Shown in pieces: positions 41,119-52,500 of a stretch of DNA of 64,000 nt. Position numbers and translations under genes: made by a program. Within the stretch, counting starts at the first letter, position 1. Every line of letters starts with the position of its first letter. Below the pieces are notes generated by a model. That model had not been told where the DNA came from and did not search any database. It saw nothing but the letters and a program-made list of their open reading frames with translations. Origin of the DNA: Pseudoalteromonas sp. NC201 (lineage in GTDB: Bacteria > Pseudomonadota > Gammaproteobacteria > Enterobacterales > Alteromonadaceae); the NCBI RefSeq assembly GCF_002850255.1, contig NZ_CP022522.1, positions 3,586,501 through 3,650,500 on the forward strand, read 5' to 3'.

Positions 41119-42495
41119 TTATGCCTGATTCAAATCTTGCTGGCATTGCTCGGTACGGTGTTTATCACTATAGAAGATAATGTTGCGGATCTCCTTGGCG
41201 ATACAATCTGACTCAATCCCCTCTTTCACATAGTTGCTAAACACCATGATGCTTTGATCTCGTTCCAGTAAACGGGTGAAACTGGTCACCCATGAATAGG
41301 GGTAACTACCAGAGTACTGTAAAAATTTTTCATACATTCTAAGATTTGCATCGGCTGGGTTTTCGGGGCAATTTGCCACTTTGCCGTACTGGTTTGGGTC
41401 GACATAAGTCACAAACCAACCATAGCCATAGTATTCACACTCGTCGCTGCTACCAGTGTTAGAGTAGGGAGCAAAGGCCGCTAGTTTCTGGGTATCGTTT
41501 AAGATTTGAGTGCCATACAAGCCTTGATCCCACTTATGCATGTCTTCCACTGTGGAATACAAATCTCCAGCGGAATACAGTACCAAAGGGTTGCTATATG
41601 GATTCACTAAAATGTCTTCGTAAGGTGCAGGTCCACCTGTAGCTGGTGGACGACCATTGGCAAGGGGTAAGTATTGGTTTTGATTATAGATATAGCCTGT
41701 GGTCATATTTGAATAGACACCAATCGCACTGTAAGAGCCGCTGTCCGTCATGCTAAGCGGGTTTAGAATTTGCTCTTGAACGATATTAGCAAACCAATAC
41801 TCACGACCGATATTGCCTTGTTTGCCAGCCGCTAGCTGCTCGATGATATTACCGATGAGATAATAGTTACAGTTGCTATATTCATACTTGCTACCCGGGG
41901 TAAATGACGGTGAGCCACTTTGCCCCGCTTCGGCACCACAAGTGCAAAAGCGATTACTAAAATCTTCCGGACCGTTAAGATCTAGACTCGAGTTATATAA
42001 ATAAGGCCGCCAACCGTAGTTATCGTATACGGCTTCGTTGTCGCTGTAGTTATTGATCCCAGACGACATGGTAAGCAAATGATGTAGCGAAACATCCGCA
42101 CATTGGTTATCTGGGTACCAAGGCAAGTGATCGCCAATGGTTTCCTGCCGTAAGTCCTTACCATCTAACATCTTCATTAAAATAGCAGCCGAAAACGCTT
42201 TGGTATTGGAGCCAATGCGATACTTGGACTTAACGCTGTTATCTACATCATATTGCATGTTCTGTGGTCCGCAGTTGGACTGGTACACCACCTTATCAAC
42301 CGAGGTGATATAAACCGTGCCAAAGAATAGGTTGGCATCGCAATATTCCTTCACCACCGCCGCTATCATTTCTAATTGATTAGGCATAATGGTGTGATTA
42401 TCTGCGACGCTCTTTTTCTGCAAACAAGAAGCCAGTGCTAAGGTGATGCAAAATAGCATCATCATTCTTAGCCGTAGTTGTATTAGCCATTTCAT
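41119..42495 (-). CDS. Lipoprotein of the class C beta-lactamase / D-peptidase fold (PF00144)
   Basis: 458 aa. The signal peptide ends in the lipobox LALASC, so a lipid-anchored periplasmic protein is expected. Serine hydrolase motifs are GSNTKAFSAAI (SxxK) near residue 95 and YEYSNCNYYLIG (YxN) near 205, then the LYSTVEDMHKWDQGLYG stretch common in this family. Many cysteines (SNCG, CTCG, DECEYY, NCPEN) are unusual for the fold and may form disulfides. The ATG at 42495 follows AAGGAATG. Its place 81 bp after the hydroxylase suggests a role in product maturation or self-resistance, as for ClbP-type prodrug peptidases, although those have C-terminal membrane helices, which are absent here. Ordinary penicillin-binding activity is the alternative. 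Confidence 0.85.
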   Translation of the reverse strand: MKWLIQLRLRMMMLFCITLALASCLQKKSVADNHTIMPNQLEMIAAVVKEYCDANLFFGTVYITSVDKVVYQSNCGPQNMQYDVDNSVKSKYRIGSNTKAFSAAILMKMLDGKDLRQETIGDHLPWYPDNQCADVSLHHLLTMSSGINNYSDNEAVYDNYGWRPYLYNSSLDLNGPEDFSNRFCTCGAEAGQSGSPSFTPGSKYEYSNCNYYLIGNIIEQLAAGKQGNIGREYWFANIVQEQILNPLSMTDSGSYSAIGVYSNMTTGYIYNQNQYLPLANGRPPATGGPAPYEDILVNPYSNPLVLYSAGDLYSTVEDMHKWDQGLYGTQILNDTQKLAAFAPYSNTGSSDECEYYGYGWFVTYVDPNQYGKVANCPENPADANLRMYEKFLQYSGSYPYSWVTSFTRLLERDQSIMVFSNYVKEGIESDCIAKEIRNIIFYSDKHRTEQCQQDLNQA

Positions 42496-42576
42496 TTTTT
42501 CATTCCTTACATTGCCAACCACGTAACCACTAACAAATGTTGTTGCCCGATTTTCATCGGAATGAGTACCAACTAG

Positions 42577-43545
42577 TTATGCTGACGCGATATTTGCCAT
42601 GCCAACTAGTACTTTACGAGTGCCTGTATAGGCCTCTCTGCCATGAGTAAACAGCATATTATCCAGCAGCAAAATATCGTTTCTTTGCCACGGGTAAGCA
42701 AAAGTGAGGTCTTGATAAACCTGATTGATGAGCTTGATGTCTTGGTCACTTATTTCGCTACCATCACCAAAAAAGGCGTTACGAGGTAAAAATTCGCTGC
42801 CGATACTGTCACGCATTTGTGCACTGAGTTGATTATCTAGGCTCGAGCAGTGGAACAAGTGAGCTTGATTAAACCATACCTTTTCACCACTTTTTGGATG
42901 GCGCATGACCGCCGGACGCCATTGCTTGGTTTGTAGCCTTTTATCATCAAGCCAAGTAAATTCGATTTCATTTTGTCGGCAATATTGCTCAACTTCGGCT
43001 TTACTCTCAGTCTGAAAAACCTCTTGCCAAGGTAGGTCGATATCACCGTAGTTACGCACGTACTGCACACCTAAACGCTCAAACTTGTCTCTTAATTCAC
43101 TGGGAATACGACGATATACTTCACGGCTGTCGGCAAGTGGTGTGCACCCACCCGTGGTTGCTGGGATCACACAAAAAAAGCCCATTCGCATCGGCCAAAC
43201 ATTGGAGTAAGCATTTTCGTTATGCTGCAGGATCACTTGATCGGCATGATATTCCGTGGTGGTGTAAATATTGTTGTTCAGTGCCGTTCGTGGCGAAGAG
43301 CGATAAACATACTGGCTTAAACGCTCACCAAACAAGGTCTCAAGTATGGCGCTAAACTGATTCGTGCTCACAATATTTAAGCCACGAAGCAATGCAAAAC
43401 CATCTCGCTCAACCCAGTTATTCACCTCTTGAACGTGGTTTTTCACCCATGCCATGCCGCTTTGTTTAACCTCAGATAAGTCATGTATCCGAGGGTCTGC
43501 TGCAATCGATGTCGGATCCAATTCCAAAGAAAGTGCGTGATCCAT
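42577..43545 (-). CDS. TauD/SyrP-like Fe(II)/2-oxoglutarate dioxygenase (probable Asp/Asn beta-hydroxylase)
   Basis: 322 aa. The HNENAYSNVWP motif supplies the HxE iron ligands, GGCTPLADSREVYRRI follows, and near the C-terminus NDILLLDNMLFTHGREAYTGTRKVLV gives the distal His and the 2-oxoglutarate-binding Arg. The pattern is that of SyrP, which hydroxylates carrier-bound Asp in syringomycin synthesis. An Asp-activating module and two Asn modules are visible in NRPS-1, so beta-hydroxylation of one of these residues is the likely role. It starts 32 bp after the NRPS-2 stop with its own AAGGATGGGA ribosome site. Confidence 0.88.
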   Translation of the reverse strand: MDHALSLELDPTSIAADPRIHDLSEVKQSGMAWVKNHVQEVNNWVERDGFALLRGLNIVSTNQFSAILETLFGERLSQYVYRSSPRTALNNNIYTTTEYHADQVILQHNENAYSNVWPMRMGFFCVIPATTGGCTPLADSREVYRRIPSELRDKFERLGVQYVRNYGDIDLPWQEVFQTESKAEVEQYCRQNEIEFTWLDDKRLQTKQWRPAVMRHPKSGEKVWFNQAHLFHCSSLDNQLSAQMRDSIGSEFLPRNAFFGDGSEISDQDIKLINQVYQDLTFAYPWQRNDILLLDNMLFTHGREAYTGTRKVLVGMANIASA

Positions 43546-43577
43546 TGTTTTCCCATCCTTAAAAGTATGTACTTTTG

Positions 43578-46500
43578 CTAGTGCAACACATAGTTGCGCT
43601 CAATTATGTTAACCAACTGCCCTACTTGCTCGGCTTGCAGGCAGGACAAATGATCTCCTTTGACTTCATAACAAGAGAGAGAGTGACTAAATGGTTTCCA
43701 TCCCATGTCTTTATTCACAGGATGGCCTTCAAATTCTTGCGTTTGCTGCGTTTTTACAACACAGATTAGGGTGTCGCTAAGCATAGACGGCATCTCAATA
43801 TTTGCTCGCAGTTGGGCACTAAAAACTTGTTGAAAGTGGCGTAAATGCGCATCACTAAAGTTAAATCCAGCTTGATGTATCCATTGATTGAGATAGGCAA
43901 TGCGTGCTGAAGCATCACCTTGCTTATAGGCACTGATTTCAGCATCAGAGACACTGAGGCGAAAAAACGTTATCAGATTATCCAGCATCATTTGTGCGAT
44001 TTGCGCTTCATCTAAGTTAAGCGCTGGGTTGCTCGGTACAGGCGTATCAATCACAGTTACCGAACAGCCAATTCGACCTTGCTGCTCAAGTAAAGTGGCA
44101 AGTTGATAGGCGATAAAGCTGCCAAAAGAATGTCCGACCAAATGCACTTGCTCACCAAGTTCAGCGCCTGCTAATACACTCAAGTAATACGCTGCGGTGT
44201 GTCTAATCGAGGTTAGCGTCTCGGGTTCCTCGGCTAGCGCCTCTGGCTGCAAGCCATAAACGGGTATACGGCTATCAAGCCCATTCACTAACGCATGAAA
44301 TGCCATTAACCAACCCCCCGCTCCCGCAATCAACACCACTGGTGTAAAACCAAGCTCGCCCTCTTGCAAACACACTAAGGTTTCAAGCGATTGAGGTTTA
44401 CCATGACATTCGCCGAAACTATCCCTCAATGCTTGAATATACTGGCTGAGCCCACGCACAGTCGGATGCTCAAAAAGTGCCGACAGTGGCAAATTGAGCT
44501 GTAGGTGCTGATTAATATCACCCACTAAACGCATCGCTAATAGCGAATGACCACCTAAATTAAAGAAGTTATCGTCAAGGTACACTCCATCCACCAGCAA
44601 ACGACTAGCAAACTGCTGCACTAATTGAGTTTGTAGTGGTGTAAGCCTTTCCAGCTTAGCCTCTTGCCGCAAGGGTTGAGGCGGAGGGTATGATCCGGCC
44701 AGCGCAATGAGCTGTTTGCGATCTACTTTGCCGTTCGTTGTCAGCGGAAGTTGGCTAACTGATTGAAACAACTCAGGGACCATGTAAGTGGGTAGTACTG
44801 CGCGTAATTGCGCTCGCAAAGCAGCATCACCCACTTCCGTATGCTGCGTTGGCTGCACAAATGCCACTAATTGCGCGTTGTTACAGCTATCTTCACGCAC
44901 CACCACAGCACAAGCAGCAACTTCGTCTAGCAGCTGAAGTTGCCGCTCAATCTCACCCAATTCGATGCGGTAACCGCGCACTTTAACTTGGTCATCACCA
45001 CGACCTAGATACAGCAATTCATTTGAGGCTAAGCAGCAAGCGCGATCGCCAGTTTTATAAAATCGCTGGCTGCTATTTGGCTCAATGATAAAGGCCTGCT
45101 GCGTCTTTTCTTCGTCATTGAGATAGCCTCTGGCAAGGCCAATACCTGCAATGTATAAATCCCCTTCCACACCGGTAGCCACCGCTCGAAGCTGCTCATC
45201 AAGTAAATATAAAGACAAACCCGCGACGGGCTGACCGATTGGCACGCGTGCACCGCTGAAGTGTGTGACATCATTAAGGGTTGCAGAAATGGTTGCTTCA
45301 GTCGGGCCATAGGCGTTAATAATTCGAATACGGTCGCCATAGCGCTGCTGCCAATCGGTGAGCGCGGCAATCTGCATTTGCTCGCCACCTATGGTGATGA
45401 TCCTCAGCGAGGTTGGCAAGGTGACTGAAGTCGCTGCAAGTTGATGCCAATACGCCGTTGGTAAACTCATCAGTGTTAACTCGGCATCTTGGCTTAATTG
45501 CGCCAACTTATTGGGGTCCAACATGTCGTCTGTCGGTGCCATCACCAAGGTTGCGCCACGAAGTAAAGTACAAAAGACTTCTTCGGCAAACACATCAAAA
45601 CTCATGCTAGCAAATTGCAGGTAATTGTCGCTTGGCGTAATCGCATATTGCGCGGCTAATGCCTGCACATAATTAACGACACTGGCATGCTCCACCATCA
45701 CCCCTTTTGGCATGCCCGTGGTGCCCGAGGTATAAATTACATAACAGAGGTCGTCAATCTGGCATGGCGCAGTAAAGCAACGACTAGGCTGCTCAGCCAA
45801 AGCGCCCTGAATACTATCTAAATCGACTTGAGGCACCACCTGCTCCGAGCTACCCTGCCAATATTCTGTTTTAGAAACCAGCATGGCTGCATTGGCATTT
45901 TGCAGCAGCAAACGACGTCGAGACTCGGGTAGTGTTGGTGCAATTGGTAGATAAGCTGCGCCCAATTTGAGCACCGCAAGCATAGCCACAATAAGCTGGT
46001 AATTCGCCTCTAGACACAGGCCAATAATAACGGGGGCTGTACTCGGCTCTAGTCGTGAAGCAAGGTAATGGGCGAGCTGATTGGCGTCTTTATCCAGCTG
46101 TGAATAGCGATAACAGCGAGCCTCCCCAGAGGCGGTACTATATTCACGAATAGCAATATGCTCAGGAAATTCAGCAGCAACTTGAGCAAATAATTGCTGA
46201 ATTGGTAAATTTGGCGTTTGATATTGCACCGCTTGCGTCAGTGAAAAAGTAGGTAGAGGCAATGCCTTGCTGTACTGCGCGTGTTGAGGCTGCCAAGACA
46301 ATTTCCCAAGTGTTTGTTCGGGCTGTTGTGTCGCAGCTAACATCAGCTGCTGCATCGCCGCTAGGCTTTGCTCGATAAACACTTCATCAAAGCATTGCTG
46401 CTGATAGCTCAGCGTGAGCGATAAACTCGCCCCTACGCCGACCACAAAGGTCAATGGGTAGTGTGTTTCGTCAACTTCGCTTAAGGTTGTTGCAATAAAT

Positions 46501-49500
46501 GGCAGCGCAGCGCTATTTTGCAACGGATCTTGCGGATAATTTTCAAAAACATACAAGCAATCAAACAATGGACTGTCGTTCTCAATACCCGACCACTGAT
46601 GAACTTGTGTCAGTGGTGTATGCGGGTGCTGCGCCAATGCCGTAAGCTGCGACTTCACCGCTTGCAGGTAATCTTTCACACGCGCAGCTTGATCTATCGC
46701 GACATGGACCGCTTGCGTATTGATATACAAGCCAACGCGCTGCGCCATTCTACTAAGCGCTGTAGGTCTGCCCGCAATGGTTTGACCAAATAAGGCATAC
46801 GGTTCGTTGCAGCAATTTGCCACCCAATACGCCCAGAGCCCTTGGATAAACTGATTGACGGTAAGTCCTTGTTCGCCTGTAAAGCGAGTCACGGCATCTT
46901 GCAACGATTGCGGTAAAGTCACACTAAGTTCTTTAACTCCAACCGCTTGATTTTCAGTGTGTAGTACCTTTTCGCTGAGTAATGTGGGCGCAGTGACTGC
47001 TCCCAAATACTCTCGCCAAAACGCTTCATCAACTTCAGCATGCGTATGTAAGTACTCAATATGATCGCGGAAATTATCCTCCACAATGGGGCGTAGCTCA
47101 CCTTGACAACGAGCTTGATAAAATGCCAATAATTCAGCAAATAATACCGGCAGCGACCATCCATCTATAATGAGATGATGATAAGTCCAAACCACCCCAA
47201 CATTGCCATCTTCAAAAGCGATTAAACACAACCGCATACAAGGCGCTTGTGAAAGCCTAAGCGGCTCGGCAAGTTCCACCGCAGCCTGTGATTTCACTAT
47301 TTGCGATTGCTCTTCTGCAATGACGCTGCTGTGCAACAATTTGAGTGGCACATCGGCATGTTTACAGACCGCTTGCAGCGGCTCGCCAGCAACATCTATA
47401 AAGGCCGAGCGTAATATGCTGTGCTGCTTAATCAATTGCTGCCAAGCATAACTCAGCGCTTCAATATCTATACTTCCTTGCAACAATAAGCTGGTTTGCT
47501 CGACGTAAGGTAGCGTGCTTTGAGCGTGCGCCTCATGTACCGTTTGACTGTGAAACCACATGCCTTGCTGTAAGCCTGTTAGAGGGTAAATATCCTCAAC
47601 TTCCCCTTCAACCTGCCCAAGTATGCGCTGTAACTGCCGTTCAGAAATGCCGCTGAGAAGTGCAAAGTCACTGACTGTGTAATGACGTTGAGGCTGGGAT
47701 TGGCAATGCTCGATGACCTGAATTAGACTTTCGAGTATCTCTTTACTTAATCGCTCTGCTGCTTCAGATGCTAAGCGCAGGCTGTCAAACTCTAACGTTA
47801 ACGCCAATTGACCATCGACAACTGCCGCTGTTAGCTGCGCTCCAAAGTAACTGAGGTTTGACTCTGCAACCAAAGTGCCAGTCGACTCACGAGCATCTCC
47901 CAGCAAACCTTGTTGCTCAATGACTGTATCTAGCTGGCCTAAATAGTTGAAAAACAGTAAGCCTCGGGTATCAATCTCAAGCGACGAGCGAACGTTTGGT
48001 TCTGGGTGTAAATACCGCGCTGCACCATAACTACTGGCGACTTTAGCGCTCCTTTCAAGCTCTGCCTTGATACTGCAAATCACATCATGCAAGCGGCTAC
48101 CATTACTAAATAACTGCATTGGATAGAGCGCCGTTAACCAGCCAATGGTTCGGCTGCTATCCAGTGCCTCCGTCAGTAACTCGCGACCATGCCCTTCTAG
48201 CATGATCACTTCACTGCCTGCACCACGCTTTTGCGCACACCAGGCAAGCGCACTAAGCAGCAATGCTTGCGCCGTCGTACCGTAACTGGTGTTGGCGGAT
48301 CCCAGTAGCGCACGGGTGTGCGCTGCTGACAATGTGTGGCGAACTTTGGCTATGGTTGGGGTCGCGCTTGTATCTTTAAGACTCAATAAGTGCGAAGTTT
48401 CAGCCAGTGCAGCCACCTTCTGCCATTTGCGCAAACCACGCTCATCGGTTGCAAGTTCACGATAAAAATCGGCAAGTTCAGCCAAATTCGCGCTTGCGGC
48501 AGGAAGCTCCAGCGGCACATTGTTTGTTTGCTGCTGTAATAGCTGACTTACATCTTCAAGTAACACACGCCAAGAGACGCCATCCACTAGCAAGTGATGT
48601 GCGCTAAACAGCAAGCGATTGTTGGCTTCGCCGTCAGGTGTAACAAATAACACTGCTTTAAACAGTGGCGTGCCAGTAAACGCAAAACCTTGCTGCACTT
48701 GCTCACTGAACTCGCTCAGCTCAGCTTGCCATGCGTCACGCTCAAGCGTATGCGCCGTAAATACCTTTTTAATATCAATGCCATCACGTACAAATAGGGT
48801 ATTTTCATCCGCAACCACCAAACGTAGCGCATCGTGCTGAGCTATCAAGTACCCTATCACTTGCTTGAGCTGCGCTGGTGTGACGGATTTATCTACACTC
48901 ACCAACACGCTTTGATCCCAATGACTGGGTTTGGCAAATTGTTGGGCGAAAAACCAATGCTGAATTGGTAATTTATCGAGTTGACCAACCAATGGCTGCC
49001 TTTCTTTACCCATAGTCAGGTGAATATCTTGCTGGGCAAGTCTTGCTGCAAGTGCCGAAACACTGGGGTAGGTAAACACGTCGGTAGCACTAACAGGTAA
49101 CTTGAGTGCTTTGGCTTTACTTGCGATTTGAATACTCAAAATAGAGTCGCCGCCTAAAGCAAAATAGTCATCTTCAGCGGTCATCGATGGTGTATTTAAT
49201 ACCTGCCGATAAATCGCCAGTAACTGGGCTACGATGCTGTTAGCCTGTGGTGTGACCGCGCTCGGCTCGGTTACTGTGATAGTCTGTTGAGTTTTACCAA
49301 GTGTTGCCAAGGCACGATGGTCAACCTTGCCATGCGGTGTCAAAGGTAGCCTTGCGAGCATAACAAAATGCTCTGGCACCATATAACTTGGTAGTCTTTC
49401 CTTTAGCCGGGCTTGAAGCACTTGAGGCTCAGTGTTTGCCACCACAAATGCCTGCAACTGTGGCTGCCCTGACGCACTTGTGGTTATCTGAACTGCGCAT

Positions 49501-52500
49501 TCTTGTACGCTCGATAGCAGCCCAATTTGCTGTTCAATTTCGGCCAACTCAATACGATACCCTCGCAGTTTTACTTGTCCATCGTTACGACCCATATAGG
49601 CGATACGGCCGCTGCTAAGCAGGCGAACCAAATCTCCCGTTTTATAGGCTCGTACCGTTTGCGATGGAGAGACTTGTAGCTCAATAAAACGCTCATCGCT
49701 AAGCTGTGGTTGATGTAAATATCCTCTGGCAAGTCCTGCCCCTGTTACGTATAACTCCCCAATCATCCCCTGAGGCACAGCACGCAGTTGTGGGTCTAAA
49801 ACAAATAGCTGGCTATTGTCGACGGGCAAGCCGATATCTGGCACCTTTCCGTCAAACTCAACCACACCTGAAGTCGCGACCACCGAGGCTTCGGTGGGTC
49901 CATAGTTATTGACTAAGGTAAATCCGTATTCTTTTGCTTGAAGCGCACCGAGTTTATCGCCGCCAACCAATAAATAGCGCAAGCTTTGCGGGTTAAACAA
50001 AGACTCAGTGAGCAGCGCTTGAGCGATTGGCGTTGCAATAAAACTATGCGTGACTTGGTGTGTATTGAAACAGGCTGTTAATTCGGCCGGTGACTGTAGC
50101 ACCGCTTTTGTCACACACACGAGGCTCGCGCCAGCACATAAATAAGGCCAAATTTCCCATGTTGCCGCGTCAAAGGCGGGGTTGGCGGTTTGACTCGCAA
50201 CGCTATGATTATCCACCGCAAAAGCTCGTCGGTGCCAACCACATAAATTCGCCAACCCTTGATGGGCTATCATCACGCCTTTAGGATTACCTGTTGTGCC
50301 TGAGGTATAAATAACATAGGCCAGCTGCTCCGCTTTAACTTTTGGAAACTGCTGAGGTAGTGATATTGTCGCAAGGCGCGCCTGCACGTTGGCGTCATCA
50401 ACACAAATGACATGTGAGGAGCGATATTCAGCCTCAATGTCGTTATCATCTAACTCTGCTACCTCAAAGCGAGCGGCAAACTCACACTTGGTTAAAACCA
50501 GCGCAGCGCTGCTGTCTTTAGCGATGTAATTGACTCGCGCTTGAGGGTAATGAGGGTCAACAGGCACATAACATCCACCCGCTTTTAACACAGCCAACAT
50601 CGCCACAATGAGATCTGCGCTGCCCGTCATCGCAACAAGCACAGACTGCTCTGGTTGCAGCCCTTCACTTAATAACAGCGCCGCCAATGCCTTGGCTCTT
50701 TCATTAAGCTCACCATAACTCAAGGTTTGATTTGAGTTTGTGTCAATTACTGCGAGCCGCTCAGCTTGTGCAGGCTCTGCCATATGTCGCTCAATTTGCT
50801 CAAGCACAGAAAGCTCAAAGTGTTCCGGCGCTGATTTGCCTGAAATCGCATGATTCTCTAGCGGCTGCTCCTTGCAAAGTTTTATATCCGCAAGCGGGCA
50901 CTCATGCTGCGTGAGTAACTGCGCGATCACAACATTAAAACACTCTGCAATGCTAGCTACGGTTTCTCTTTCAAATAATCCACTGTTGTATAGCCAGTGC
51001 AATCTCAACCCTTGCCCACTTTCTGTTGCGCTGAGCTCTAGATCAAACTTGGCACGCGCGTTTTCCGATGCTAAAACTTCCGTGCTGAGCCCCACAAACT
51101 CTGGTGTGTGCTGTGGCTCGGGATTAAACGCAAAACTCAACTGGAAAACACTTTGGTGACTCAGCTCTCGGCTAACACCAAGATGATCAATGAGCTGCTC
51201 AAAGGGAAGTGATTGATGTTGATGTACTTGTTCAATCTGCTCTCTTTGTATATCGAGTAGCTGACTGAAACTCTGCTGCCAATCGACCTTCACGCGAATT
51301 GGCAAGGCATTGACGAAAAAGCCAATCAACTGCTCCACTTGTGGGTGATGCCGCCCTGAAAATGGCGCACCAATCACAATATCATCCACTTGGCTAAACT
51401 TAGCAAGCACCACCGCATACGCGCTATGCAACCAAATAAACGGGGTTATGCCCAAACGCTGACAAAACTGTTGCAGCCGTTGCCATGTCTCTACGCTTAG
51501 CTGTTCATTAAATGCTTGCGCGCTATTGTTCACGGCCTGCCCACGAGGCGTATCGAGCGGTAATTGGTGCAGTGGCGGCGCATCGTCAAGATGCGCAGAC
51601 CAAAATGCCATGTCTGCACTTTGCTGCGCGCCTTGGCACTGTGCTCGATGCCAATGGGCATAATCCGCATATTGCACCTCAGGTGGCGCAATCAAGTCAT
51701 GGGCAAGTTCACAGCCTTGGGCATAAAACTGCGTCAGCTCTCGCATTAATACTTCAATGGAGTGAGCATCACTAGCAATATGATGCATATTGACGATAAG
51801 CCGATGGTAGTCTGATGAAAAGCGAACTAGGGTTGCGCGGATCATTAGATCTTTACTAAGATCAAAACCCTGCGCTTGGTCGTCTCGTACCGCGCGCTGC
51901 CAAACCACAGTTTGCCAAAGCGGTGATTGTGTGGAGACGTCAATAAGCGTAACAAAATGCTCAGGCAAAGCCACAAGGTGCTGTTTAGGCCCATCATTAG
52001 TGTTTGTGATAGCCGAATGCAACACCTGATGCCGTGACAGCACTTTTTGCCAACTTTGCTCGAATGCGCTCAGATCAAGCTCCCCTGAAAACGCCAATAA
52101 CGCTTGAATTTGATATTGCTGGCTGCCCTGCTGCATTTGATCTAGTGTCCATAAACGCTGCTGAGCAAAAGACAATACTACGCCATTGGTTTTATCCACC
52201 ACAGCAATTGTACTTAGCTGCGCGTCTTGCTTTTCAAGTGCTGTAGCTAAACCTTGCACCGTAGGGTGCGTAAAAATCGCTTGCAGCGGTAACTCAATGT
52301 GCAGCGTCTTGCGAATATGATTTGCCAGTTTTGCAGCAAGCAGCGAGTGCCCGCCGAGTCTAAAAAAGTCGTCATAGCGACCAACTGACTCGCGCTGCAG
52401 TATCTCGGCAAAATAGCTTGCAAGTTGGGTTTCAAGCTCGCCAATCGGTGCTTCATAAGTGTTTTCGTTAAAGCTTATATCAAGTTGCTGCAATAGTGCT

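Noticed and set aside
41014..41211. 65-aa plus-strand frame downstream of the serine hydrolase
   Set aside because: No ribosome site; it overlaps the terminator-like hairpin and the 3' end of the minus-strand gene.
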